Below, piece after piece: positions 51,418 through 60,962 of a stretch of DNA of 64,000 bases. This stretch comes from Bradyrhizobium murdochi. GTDB taxonomy: Bacteria; Pseudomonadota; Alphaproteobacteria; Rhizobiales; Xanthobacteraceae. The stretch's first letter is position 1; every line of letters starts with the position of its first letter. The position numbers were made by a program, and so were the translations under genes. The notes under the pieces were generated by a model that did no database searches, was not told the DNA's origin, and worked only from the letters and a program-made list of their open reading frames with translations. Location of the stretch: assembly GCF_000472965.1 (NCBI RefSeq), contig NZ_AXAU01000011.1, positions 1 to 64,000 on the forward strand, given 5' to 3'.

Positions 51418-52620
51418 CTACTCCTCCGGTGCGTTCTCGATCGGATCGAACCGGTCGTGCTCCAGCCCGAGCAGATTCCAGGATTGCAGCATGTGTGGCG
51501 GCAGCGGCGCGCTGACATCGATCACGCCGCCGCGCGGGTGCGGGATCACGAGCCGTCGCGCCAGAAGATGGAGCCGATTCTGCAGGCCACCCGGCAGATT
51601 CCAGTTCTCCTTGTTGAAATATTTGGGATCGCCGACGATGGCGTGATCGATATGCGCCATGTGGGCGCGCAACTGGTGGGTTCGCCCTGTGACCGGCTTC
51701 AGCGACACCCAGGCGAGCTTCTGCGCCGAGGTCTCGACCACGGCGTAATACGTCACCGCGTGGCTCGCGCCCTCGTCGCCATGTTTTGCGACCCGCATGA
51801 TGCTGTCCTCCTCGCTCTCCTCCTTGGCGAGATAGGTCGAGATGCGGCCCTGCTTCGGCTTCGGCACGCCCGCCACCAGCGCCCAGTAAATCTTGCGCGC
51901 GGAGCGGTGGCGGAACGAGCCGGTCAGTGCGGTGGCAGCGAAGCGCGTCTTGGCGACCAGAAGACAGCCCGACGTTTCCCTGTCGAGCCGATGCACCAGC
52001 CGCGGCTTCTGCCCCTTGGCGTCGCGCATCACTTCCAGCATGGAGTCGACGTTGCGCGTGATGCCGGAGCCGCCTTGCACCGCCAGCCCCGCCGGCTTGT
52101 TCAACACGAGGACGTCGGCGTCTTCGAACAGCGTCATCTCCTTCAGCGCCTGCAGCGTCTTGGTCGCGGCTTCGGAGAGCGGACCTGCGCCCTTCGGCGC
52201 ATCAAGCCGCAGCGGGGGAATGCGAACGCTCTGGCCCTCTTCCAGCCGGTCCTTGCTGTCGGCGCGCTTGCCGTTGACGCGCAACTCGCCCTTCCGGACG
52301 ATGCGCTGGATGTGGGAGAACGACAGGCCGGGAAAGCGCGCCTCAAGGAAGCGGTCGACGCGCATGTTGTTTTCGTCCGCCGTGACGACGACGGTCTGAA
52401 CCTTGGTCGGCAGCGGCACCTCGGCCTTGGTCTTTTCGGGCTCTGCCACCACGAAAGCCGGCTTCTCCCGGCGCGGCTCGGCAAACCGCGCAGGCTTGCC
52501 ACCTGGACGCTTGCCCTGCGGCCGGTCGCCAGGCTTCTTGCTGCGGAAGGGCGTGGCTCCCTTGGGACGGTCGCCTGGTGTGCGCGACTTGGCTAGCGGT
52601 TTTCGGTCGCGGCGGCTCAT
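51418..52620 (-). CDS. rluC: RluC/RluD-type 23S rRNA pseudouridine synthase
   Basis: The 400-residue protein opens with a basic tail of about 70 residues (Lys/Arg/Pro/Gly-rich). An S4 RNA-binding domain follows (RVDRFLEARFPGLSFSHIQR, about 87-130). The catalytic domain has Asp213 in HRLDRETSG and VTGRTHQLRAHM. RluC modifies three uridines in 23S rRNA. The start at 52620 (GGAGCG upstream) fits better than the longer frame. The long basic tail is typical of alphaproteobacterial members. Confidence 0.88.
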   Translation of the reverse strand: MSRRDRKPLAKSRTPGDRPKGATPFRSKKPGDRPQGKRPGGKPARFAEPRREKPAFVVAEPEKTKAEVPLPTKVQTVVVTADENNMRVDRFLEARFPGLSFSHIQRIVRKGELRVNGKRADSKDRLEEGQSVRIPPLRLDAPKGAGPLSEAATKTLQALKEMTLFEDADVLVLNKPAGLAVQGGSGITRNVDSMLEVMRDAKGQKPRLVHRLDRETSGCLLVAKTRFAATALTGSFRHRSARKIYWALVAGVPKPKQGRISTYLAKEESEEDSIMRVAKHGDEGASHAVTYYAVVETSAQKLAWVSLKPVTGRTHQLRAHMAHIDHAIVGDPKYFNKENWNLPGGLQNRLHLLARRLVIPHPRGGVIDVSAPLPPHMLQSWNLLGLEHDRFDPIENAPEE

Positions 52621-52749
52621 CTGGTTTTCGCTCCAAGGGGTAGATCGTTGCCTAGCGCAAATGCAGCGAATCGTCACGGTGAATTCGGTGCCAATTCCGC
52701 GCCGGATCGGCCAAACTAGGCTAATTTCGACGATGCGTGGGAAGCCCGG

Positions 52750-53694
52750 ATGGCCCTATCAAGATTGGCTTTGGTCGTTGTGGCCGCAATGTTCGCGAAC
52801 GCGGCTGAAGCGCAGCGGAGCCCGATGCCGGAGGATATCGCGTGGAAGCTCCTGGAACTCGGCCGCGTCATCGACCCGCCGAAGACCGCAGAGCTCTACG
52901 CGCCGCTGCAGGAAAAAGAGCCGTATCAAGGCGTCAAGGTCGAGCGGGACATCAAATACGGTCCGGCCAATCGCAATCTGCTCGATATCTTTGTGCCGGA
53001 GACAGCGGCGTCAGCCCGGCCGGTGTTAATCTTTGCCCATGGCGGCGCCTTCGTCGGCGGCAACAAGCGGAGAACACCGACCAGCCCCTTCTATGACAAC
53101 GTCATGCTGTGGGCGGCAAAGAACGGCTTTATCGGCGTCAACGTCACCTATCGCCTCGCGCCACTGGCACCTTGGCCGGCAGGCGCCGAGGATCTCGCCA
53201 CCGCGGTCAAGTGGGTCACCGACACGATTGGCGAGCGCGGCGGCAATTCCACGCGCATCTATCTGATGGGGCACTCCGCAGGCGCGGTCCACGTCGCAAC
53301 CTATGTCTCGCATCCCGAATTTCACAAGATGAAGGGTGGCGGGCTGGCTGGCGCGATCATGCTCTCGGGCATCTACGACCTGACTGCGACGCCGCTCGCC
53401 GAGACGCAGCGCGCCTATTTCGGCACCGATCCCGCGCGCTACGCCGAACGATCCTCGCTGTCCGGTTTGGCAACAACGGATATACCGCTGATGATGGCTG
53501 CCGCCGAACTGGACCCGGAAGGCTTCGTGCTGCAATTCGATCTCGCGAAAGATGCAAGCTGCAAACGAGCCAGCGGATGCGCACGCGCTATCCTGCTGCC
53601 GCAGCACAGTCACATGTCGGAGGTGTATTCGATCAACACTGCCGACACGCGCCTGACCGATCAGCTCCTGGACTTCGTGAAGACAGGGAAATAG
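52750..53694 (+). CDS. Exported alpha/beta-fold esterase (HSL/BD-FAE-like)
   Basis: The 314-residue protein has a signal peptide (LALVVVAAMFANAAEA) and an alpha/beta hydrolase fold. The oxyanion motif is HGGAFVGG (98-105) and the nucleophile is Ser176 in GHSAGAV. An Asp is in AELDPEGF and a His in LPQHSHMSEV. These resemble feruloyl esterase- or kynurenine-formamidase-like carboxylesterases. GGGAAG precedes the ATG. It is divergent from rluC. Confidence 0.86.
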   Translation: MALSRLALVVVAAMFANAAEAQRSPMPEDIAWKLLELGRVIDPPKTAELYAPLQEKEPYQGVKVERDIKYGPANRNLLDIFVPETAASARPVLIFAHGGAFVGGNKRRTPTSPFYDNVMLWAAKNGFIGVNVTYRLAPLAPWPAGAEDLATAVKWVTDTIGERGGNSTRIYLMGHSAGAVHVATYVSHPEFHKMKGGGLAGAIMLSGIYDLTATPLAETQRAYFGTDPARYAERSSLSGLATTDIPLMMAAAELDPEGFVLQFDLAKDASCKRASGCARAILLPQHSHMSEVYSINTADTRLTDQLLDFVKTGK

Positions 53695-53767
53695 AGACAG
53701 AGCTCAGGGCGCATTACGACCTCGCGCCCGGAACGCCGCACGGCGAAGCTGCTGCCGCCACGAATAG

Positions 53768-53800
53768 TTGACTCCAGATTTTATAGCATGTACTATAAAA
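53768..53800 (+). promoter_or_regulatory. Promoter overlapped by palindromic operator of the HxlR operon
   Basis: TTGACT (53768-53773) and TACTAT (53791-53796) are separated by exactly 17 bases, a near-consensus sigma70 promoter. A palindrome, TTTTATAG-6-CTATAAAA (53779-53800), covers the spacer and the -10 box. A repressor bound there would block the promoter. The HxlR gene is the second gene of the operon that follows. Confidence 0.7.
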
Positions 53801-53825
53801 AATGTAGTAAGCTTGGGGTTTTCCG

Positions 53826-54287
53826 ATGCCGACAGCATCTTACGTTGCCCGTCCGACTGGCGCCCGCGGCTTTTGGCTTGGCTTTGCCGCCTACCTGCTT
53901 CCCTCGTTTCCGATCGCCTATGTCTGGCACCTCGTCCTGTTCGAGCAGAAATACCACGCGCTCCAGATCTATCGCGACGAGCCGGTGATCGCGTTCGGAC
54001 TGGGTTCGATGATCATCCAGGGCGCGATTTTCTCGTGGTTGTTCCCGCGCGTGTTTTCACAACGCAGCGGCTCGTTCCTGAAGGACGGGCTCTTGTACGG
54101 ACTTGGGGCTGGCCTGCTGTCGTGGTCGTTCACCACGCTGGCGGTCGCAGCCAAGCATGTGATGGTCTCCGTGCCGGACTACGTGCTGCTCGAAACCGCG
54201 TTCACGATCCTGCAATTCGCAGTCGTGGGCCCGTTGATCGCCCTCGCCTACCGACATGATGCGGAGGAACCAAGCTCGACGGCATGA
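53826..54287 (+). CDS. Small multi-pass membrane protein of the HxlR operon
   Basis: The 153-residue product has four membrane helices (FWLGFAAYLLPSFPIAYVW, VIAFGLGSMIIQGAIFSWLF, GLLYGLGAGLLSWSFTTLAV, AFTILQFAVVGPLIALAY). No active site or transporter signature is visible. It starts 25 bases after the promoter and overlaps the HxlR gene by four bases. It is probably a conserved membrane protein of unknown function induced with the operon. Confidence 0.75.
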   Translation: MPTASYVARPTGARGFWLGFAAYLLPSFPIAYVWHLVLFEQKYHALQIYRDEPVIAFGLGSMIIQGAIFSWLFPRVFSQRSGSFLKDGLLYGLGAGLLSWSFTTLAVAAKHVMVSVPDYVLLETAFTILQFAVVGPLIALAYRHDAEEPSSTA

Positions 54288-54964
54288 GCAATCTTCACTA
54301 TCCGCAATTTTGCGCACTCGCCCGCGCGGCGGAGATCATCGGCGAGCGTTGGACTCTGCTGATCATCCGCGAGCTTCTTCTTGGGCCGAAGCGATTTGGC
54401 GATCTCCTGGATCATCTTGACGGCATGAGCCCCACCTTGCTGACAACACGCCTCACCGCCCTGATCGAGTGCAACGTCGTACGGCGGACCGCCTTGCCGC
54501 CACCGGCCAATGCGCAGGTATACGAATTGACCGAGATCGGCCGGGAAGTTCAGCCCGCGATCCGGGAATTGATCCGCTGGGGCGGCCGCTTCCTGTTCCC
54601 GCCGGTGCCGGGCGACACGTTCGAGCCGGATTGGGTGCTGCTTGGCCTAGACGCCATTGCAAAGCGTTCACCCGTGCCGGAAATCAGAATCGGCCTTACT
54701 GTCACCCATGGCAAGAAATCGGCCGGCTTCACCGTCGCCGGCGGCGGCTTCGGGACGGCTATTGAGAGGGGCATCACCGATTGCAGGGGAACGCTGGAAG
54801 CTCCGTTCGACGCGGTGCTCCAGATTGTCGGGACGAGCGTGTCCCTTCAGGACGCTATCGATGCGAAGCGCGCCAGCGTGAGCGGCTCGATGGCCCTCGT
54901 CCGCAAGCTTCCCCTTCTGTTCGACCTTGCGGAACGCCGGCGCATAGCGCCCGCTGCAAACTGA
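54284..54964 (+). CDS. HxlR-family regulator with C-terminal sterol-carrier-like domain
   Basis: The 226-residue protein has an HxlR winged helix (ALARAAEIIGERWTLLIIREL, LTTRLTALIECNVVRR) and a C-terminal SCP2-like domain of about 110 residues (PEIRIGLTVTHGKKSAGFTV). HxlR proteins sense quinones, aldehydes or disulphide stress; the added domain may bind a lipid-like ligand. It overlaps its upstream membrane gene (ATGA) and is followed by TfoX and YCII genes. The palindromic site at the operon promoter is the likely autoregulatory operator. Confidence 0.85.
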   Translation: MSNLHYPQFCALARAAEIIGERWTLLIIRELLLGPKRFGDLLDHLDGMSPTLLTTRLTALIECNVVRRTALPPPANAQVYELTEIGREVQPAIRELIRWGGRFLFPPVPGDTFEPDWVLLGLDAIAKRSPVPEIRIGLTVTHGKKSAGFTVAGGGFGTAIERGITDCRGTLEAPFDAVLQIVGTSVSLQDAIDAKRASVSGSMALVRKLPLLFDLAERRRIAPAAN

Positions 54965-54975
54965 CGGAGGGGCCG

Positions 54976-55371
54976 GTGGCCTGGACGAAATCACCGCAGT
55001 CGCTGATCGACCTGTTCGACAAGTCGGTTCCGCCAGGCGTAAATATCTCCCGCCGCAAGATGTTCGGCTACCCGGCGGCCTTCGCCAACGGAAATCTGTT
55101 TATCGGGCTGCACCAGAACGACTTCGTCATGCGGCTCTCGGAGAAAGATCGCGCCCGTTTCACCACCGAATTTGGTGAACGGATCTTCGAACCGATGAAA
55201 GGTCGGCCGATGCGCGAATATGTTCGGTTGCCAGAGGAGCTACTGGCCGACGCGGAGAAGCGCGCATTCTGGATCGATCTTTCGCTGCACTATGCCGAGG
55301 CAATCGCGCCGAAGGCGACGTCTCCAAAGAAAAAGCAATTGCCCCGGTCGATGAAAAGGAGCCGAGTATGA
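54976..55371 (+). CDS. TfoX/Sxy N-terminal domain protein
   Basis: The 131-residue product starts at GTG 54976 with GGAGGGGCC upstream and matches the TfoX_N fold (SRRKMFGYPAAFANGNLFIGL, VMRLSEKDRARF, GRPMREYVRLP). It lacks the C-terminal half of the competence regulator Sxy. Stand-alone TfoX_N proteins are common near HxlR and YCII genes and are not competence factors by proof. A basic tail follows. It overlaps the YCII gene by four bases. Confidence 0.85.
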   Translation: MAWTKSPQSLIDLFDKSVPPGVNISRRKMFGYPAAFANGNLFIGLHQNDFVMRLSEKDRARFTTEFGERIFEPMKGRPMREYVRLPEELLADAEKRAFWIDLSLHYAEAIAPKATSPKKKQLPRSMKRSRV

Positions 55372-55655
55372 AGAAGTTCGTGCTGCTGCACTACGGATTT
55401 GAAAAACCCACTCCGGAAATCATGGCCGCCTGGGGCAAATGGTTCGAGGCAACCAAGCCGCATACCGTGGACATGGGCGGCTTCGGCAATGGTCGCGAAA
55501 TCTCGAAAGGCGGAACGAAGGACCTTCCGCTCGGACCCGATTCCATCACGGGCTTCACAATCGTCAACGCGGCAACGCTCGACGACGCCGAGAAAATGGC
55601 GCAAGGCAACCCTTTCATTTCGAGCATTCGAGTCTACGAAGTAAGGTCGGGCTGA
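55368..55655 (+). CDS. YCII-related protein
   Basis: The 95-residue product has the YCII ferredoxin-like fold (KKFVLLHYGFEKPTPEIMAAW, LGPDSITGFTIVNAATLDDA). YCII proteins include small dehalogenase-like and sigma-factor-associated proteins with a conserved His/Asp pair; here His8 and the DDA segment are visible. The start overlaps the TfoX stop (ATGA). It is the last gene of the HxlR operon and is followed by a repeat. Confidence 0.85.
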   Translation: MKKFVLLHYGFEKPTPEIMAAWGKWFEATKPHTVDMGGFGNGREISKGGTKDLPLGPDSITGFTIVNAATLDDAEKMAQGNPFISSIRVYEVRSG

Positions 55656-55670
55656 CGCGGAAGGGCCCAA

Positions 55671-55774
55671 CCCCTCTTCCTGAGGAGCCCGCAGGGCGGG
55701 CGTCTCGAAGGATGTAGGCCATAGACGGGGGCCTCATGGTTCGAGACGCGCTTCGCGCTCCTCACCATGAGGGG
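55671..55774. repeat. CTCATCCTGAGGAG/CTCCTCACCATGAGG repeat, copy 6
   Basis: The left boundary reads CCCCTCTTCCTGAGGAG with one change from the others, and the right boundary is CTCCTCACCATGAGGGG. It separates the plus-strand HxlR operon from the minus-strand HtrA-RarA-TPR operon, between convergent ends. Confidence 0.82.
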
Positions 55775-55788
55775 CCGCATCGCTCCGG

Positions 55789-56502
55789 CTACTTACACTG
55801 CGCGGCGTTTCTCACCGCGGTCAGGTCGGCCCCGGAATTGTTGGACGGACGCTTCTTGGCGGCTTCCTCCACCGCTGCGCAGGCCGCCGCGTCACCGTTC
55901 TGGAAGCGCGCGATGGCGAGATTGGTCCAGGCGTCGCCGAAATCCGGCGCATCCTTGACCGCCTGCTCCAGCACGGGCTGCGCGTCGCGCGGGCGCTTCG
56001 CGATCAGCAACATGCGGCCATAGTCGGCCCTGAGCGCCTTCACCGGATTGGGCTGTTTGAGTGCGATCCTGAACAGTTCATCGGCGGCATCGAGATCATT
56101 GAAGCGAAATTGCGCGACCACCGCGAGGCCGTGATAGACGGCGCTCTGTTCCGGTGAAATGAGAAACGCCTGGTTAAATCGCAGAGCGGCCTCACGTATC
56201 TTGCCGGTATTCACGGCCCTCCAACCACGCAGGGTTATTTCGTCAAAGGCTTTTTCGCGAGAGCCTGTCGCCCCGATGATGGCGCTTACGAATTTCTCGT
56301 CGGCGGCCTTCTCCTCCGAATTCTTGACTGCAAATCCGAAAAACGGCTGCTCGTTGGTCGGCGCTGTATAGCTTCGCTTCGTGACCTGCACGCCCGGCGC
56401 CACCTCGACGCTGTCAGCCGCGGCAGCAAGCGGCGACGCCAGCATCACCACACATGCGGCGGCCCAAATAGCCTGCCTCAGATAATTCTCGAAACTGTTC
56501 AT
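55789..56502 (-). CDS. Exported TPR-containing protein of the HtrA-RarA operon
   Basis: The 237-residue product has a signal peptide (WAAACVVMLASPLAAAA). A conserved TPR region follows (LRFNQAFLISPEQSAVYHGL, DELFRIALKQPNPVKALRADY, PDFGDAWTNLAIARFQNGD). The first part of the mature protein has a KRSYTAPTNEQPFFGF segment. Its ATG overlaps the RarA stop (ATGA). It probably assists periplasmic proteins, perhaps together with the upstream protease. The role is not established. Confidence 0.75.
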   Translation of the reverse strand: MNSFENYLRQAIWAAACVVMLASPLAAAADSVEVAPGVQVTKRSYTAPTNEQPFFGFAVKNSEEKAADEKFVSAIIGATGSREKAFDEITLRGWRAVNTGKIREAALRFNQAFLISPEQSAVYHGLAVVAQFRFNDLDAADELFRIALKQPNPVKALRADYGRMLLIAKRPRDAQPVLEQAVKDAPDFGDAWTNLAIARFQNGDAAACAAVEEAAKKRPSNNSGADLTAVRNAAQCK

Positions 56503-57832
56503 TCGCGCTTGTCCCGTTCCTTACGCAGCTTGGCCCAGTAATCCAGCCGCTTGCGAATCTCACGCTCGAAGCCGCGATCGGGCGGATCGTAAAACGTCTG
56601 CCGCCCCAGCGCTTCCGGAAAGTAGTCCTGCCCGGAGAACGCGTCCGGCGCGTCGTGGTCGTATTCATAGCCCGCGCCATAGCCTTCCGACTTCATCAGC
56701 CTGGTCGGCGAATTGAGAATATGTTTTGGCGGCAGCAGCGAGCCGCCCTCCTTCGCCGTGCGCGTCGCCGCGCCAAAGGCCTTGTAGGCGGCGTTCGATT
56801 TCGGCGCGGTGGCGAGATAGATCACGGCCTGCGCGATCGCGAGCTCGCCCTCGGGAGACCCAAGAAAATCGAAGGCGTCCTTGGCAGCATTGCAGATCAC
56901 CAGCGCCTGCGGATCGGCCAGGCCGATGTCCTCCACCGCCATGCGCACGACGCGCCGCGCCAAAAACAGCGGGTCCTCGCCGGCGTCCAGCATGCGCGCG
57001 AGGTAATACAGCGCGGCGTCGGGGTCCGAGCCGCGCACGGACTTATGCAGGGCCGAGATTAGGTTGTAATGACCGTCGGCCGACTTGTCGTAGATCGGCG
57101 CGCGGCGCTGCAGGATCTCCTGCAACTGCGCAGCATTGAAGATTTCGTCCTTGCGCGCGGCGCGCCAGACCTCTTCGACCAATGTCAGCGCAGCACGGCC
57201 GTCGCCGTCGGCCATCCGCACCAGCACGGCGCGCGCCTCGGCATCGAGCGGCAATTTTCGTCCCTCGACCCTCTCGGCATGCGCAAAGAGCTTTTCGATC
57301 GCGGCAGCATCGAGCGAATGAAACACCAGCACGCGCGCGCGCGACAACAGCGCGGCGTTGAGCTCGAATGACGGATTTTCCGTGGTGGCGCCGACCAGCA
57401 CGACGGTGCCGTCTTCCATGACAGGTAGAAAGGAGTCCTGCTGCGCGCGGTTGAAACGATGCACCTCGTCGACGAACAACAGCGTGCCCTTGCCCATTTC
57501 GCGACGGGCGCGTGCGGCGTCGAATACTTTCTTCAAATCGGCGACGCCGGAAAACACCGCCGAAATCTGCTCGAAATGCAGTTCGGTGGCATCCGCCAAC
57601 AGCCGCGCCACCGTGGTCTTGCCGGTTCCGGGCGGCCCCCAGAACACCAGCGAGCCCAGCGTGCGCGTCTCCAGCATCCGCGTCAGCGCGCCGTCGGGAC
57701 CGAGGATGTGGTCCTGCCCGACGACATCGGCGAGCGAGCGCGGGCGCAGCCGGTCGGGAAGCGGACGCGGCGCATCCTCCTCCATCCCTGCCGCAGCAAA
57801 GAGATTGGTCGCCTCGCGGGGTTTCTTCGGGC

Positions 57833-57836
<4 letters not shown>
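56499..57836 (-). CDS. rarA: Replication-associated recombination protein A (RarA/MgsA)
   Basis: The 445-residue AAA+ ATPase has Walker A GPPGTGKTT at 67-75, Walker B LLFVDEVHRF at about 119-128, and sensor residues in VGATTENPSFELN. The RarA-type C-terminal helical region follows (YYLARMLDAGEDPLFLARRVVRMA). RarA acts at stalled replication forks with SSB and RecA. Its start overlaps the protease stop by four bases, and the TPR gene overlaps its own stop. The grouping of a DNA-repair ATPase with a periplasmic protease is unusual but conserved in many alphaproteobacteria. Confidence 0.93.
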
Positions 57837-59230
<1,394 letters not shown>

Positions 59231-59312
59231 GCAAGAATCCCAAAATTGATGGCCTCAGATATAGATGCGAGGCGGCAACGAGAGAAGGTAAGGCGGTACA
59301 CAATACTGCCGG

Positions 59313-59690
59313 TCAGGCCGCGCGATCGGGCACTTTCGCGGTGTCGGAGGCCGGCGCACAGGACAGCCTTTCCTGATGGCCCTCGCCCCATGCCCTGAGC
59401 ATCTCGATCACCGGCCGCAGGCTCTCGCCGATCTCCGACAGCGTGTATTCGACCCGCGGCGGCACCTCGGCGTAGACCTTGCGGATCACGAGCTTGTCGT
59501 CCTCGAGCGCGCGAAGCTGCTTGGTCAGCATGCGCTGGGTAATCCCCGGCATCCGCCGCCGCAACTCCCCAAAACGCTGGGTGCCGGCCTGCAGGTGAAA
59601 CAGGATCACGCCTTTCCACTTGCCGTCGATCAGATCGAGCGTCGCTTCAACCGCGCAACCCGGCCGACGGGCAAAATTCCGCCGTTTCAT
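59313..59690 (-). CDS. HxlR-family regulator (QorR/YtfH-like)
   Basis: The 125-residue protein has the HxlR winged helix (GCAVEATLDLIDGKWKGVIL, ELRRRMPGITQRMLTKQLRALE). The GCAVE cysteine matches the redox-sensing Cys of QorR/YodB-type members. It is divergent from an alcohol-dehydrogenase/quinone-reductase-like gene, as in the E. coli ytfH-qorB pair. ATG 59690 has AGGA 9 nt upstream; a TTG eight codons earlier is possible. It probably represses the divergent gene and itself. Confidence 0.85.
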   Translation of the reverse strand: MKRRNFARRPGCAVEATLDLIDGKWKGVILFHLQAGTQRFGELRRRMPGITQRMLTKQLRALEDDKLVIRKVYAEVPPRVEYTLSEIGESLRPVIEMLRAWGEGHQERLSCAPASDTAKVPDRAA

Positions 59691-59706
59691 GAGTTTTTCC
59701 TGGAGT

Positions 59707-59743
59707 TTCCCCAATAGTATCCAAACAGGGACTAGTTCCCCAA
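59707..59743 (-). promoter_or_regulatory. Promoter and candidate operator between divergent HxlR and reductase genes
   Basis: TTCCCCAA occurs twice in the same direction (59707-59714 and 59736-59743), bracketing ACTAGT. On the minus strand a TTGGGG box (59743-59738) and TACTAT (59719-59714) are 18 bases apart, giving a sigma70-like promoter for the HxlR gene. The repeats overlap this promoter and may be the repressor site. Confidence 0.5.
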
Positions 59744-59819
59744 ATTTACAGTACTTGCCAAGCGGATGCTAGAGCGACAGTTAGGCAATCAATCTGTCAA
59801 ACACGGAGGAGGCACGGAC

Positions 59820-60833
59820 ATGAAGGCCGTCGGATACAAAAAATCGCTCCCCATCGAAGATGCGAATGCGCTGATTGATTTTGAGGCCGCCAAGCCGGAA
59901 CCGACGGGCCGCGACATCCGCGTCGTCGTCAAGGCGATCTCGGCCAACCCGGTCGATTACAAGGTCCGCAAGCGCGCCGCCCCGCCCGAGGGCGAAACGA
60001 AAATCCTGGGCTACGACGCTGCCGGCATCGTCGATGCCGTCGGCCCGGACGTCACCCTGTTCAAGGCAGGTGACGAAGTATTTTACGCGGGCTCGATCCT
60101 GCGCCAGGGCACGAACGCGGAATTTCACCTGGTCGACGAGCGGATCGTCGGCCGCAAGCCGAAATCGCTGTCGTTCGCGCAGGCTGCGGCGGTGCCGCTG
60201 ACTTCGATCACCGCCTGGGAATTGCTGTTCGACCGGCTTGGCGCCGTACCGGGCAAGAGCCTCGATCCGCGCACGTTGCTGATCACCGGCGGCGCCGGCG
60301 GCGTCGGCTCGATCCTGATCCAGCTCGCGCGCCGCCTCACCGGGTTGACGGTGGTCGCTACCGCCACGCGCGCCGAGTCGCAGAAATGGTGCCGCGATCT
60401 CGGCGCGCATGCCGTGATCGATCATTCCCAGCCGATGAAGGAGCAGATCGAAAAGTTGAAGGTGCCGCCGGTCGCGCTGGTCGCGAGCCTCACCTTCACC
60501 GACCAGCACTACAAGGCGATCGCCGATTTCATCGCGCCGCAAGGCAAGTTCGGCCTGATCGACGATCCCCCGGAATTCACCGTCTCTGCCTTCAAAGGCA
60601 AGGCGGTCTCGATCCACTGGGAATCGATGTTCACGCGCTCGTCATTCCAGACGCCTGACATGATCGCCCAGCATCACCTCCTGAACGACGTCTCCGATCT
60701 CCTCGACAAGGGCGTGCTGCGCACCACGCTCGACCAGACTTTTGGCACCATCAACGCGGCCAATCTGAAGCGCGCGCATGCGCTTTTGGAAAGTGGCAAA
60801 TCGCGCGGCAAGATCGTGCTGGAGGGCTGGTAG
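59820..60833 (+). CDS. Zinc-type alcohol dehydrogenase/quinone oxidoreductase family protein
   Basis: The 337-residue protein has the medium-chain dehydrogenase fold. The N-terminal catalytic region is VVVKAISANPVDYKVRK with GYDAAGIVDAVG. The NAD(P)-binding motif is LLITGGAGGVGSILIQLA. The structural-zinc cysteines are absent, so it is of the zinc-independent, quinone-reductase-like type despite the family name. GGAGGAGG lies upstream of ATG 59820. The divergent HxlR gene fits quinone or aldehyde stress control. Confidence 0.9.
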   Translation: MKAVGYKKSLPIEDANALIDFEAAKPEPTGRDIRVVVKAISANPVDYKVRKRAAPPEGETKILGYDAAGIVDAVGPDVTLFKAGDEVFYAGSILRQGTNAEFHLVDERIVGRKPKSLSFAQAAAVPLTSITAWELLFDRLGAVPGKSLDPRTLLITGGAGGVGSILIQLARRLTGLTVVATATRAESQKWCRDLGAHAVIDHSQPMKEQIEKLKVPPVALVASLTFTDQHYKAIADFIAPQGKFGLIDDPPEFTVSAFKGKAVSIHWESMFTRSSFQTPDMIAQHHLLNDVSDLLDKGVLRTTLDQTFGTINAANLKRAHALLESGKSRGKIVLEGW

Positions 60834-60962
60834 CGGCCCAACAACGGGGTTGATCTGGAGGTCGATTCAAGGGAGCCTGTTCCATCGATCCGGGATGGCT
60901 GTCGCCGCAAAACCCCCGGCGCGAATTGCCGGGGAACACGGAAGACAGGAGACCTGTTCGAC

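Noticed and set aside
15832..55774. GGTTCGAGAC words as possible tRNA T-loops
   Set aside because: They occur only inside the dispersed repeat family; no acceptor stem or anticodon arm can be built around them.
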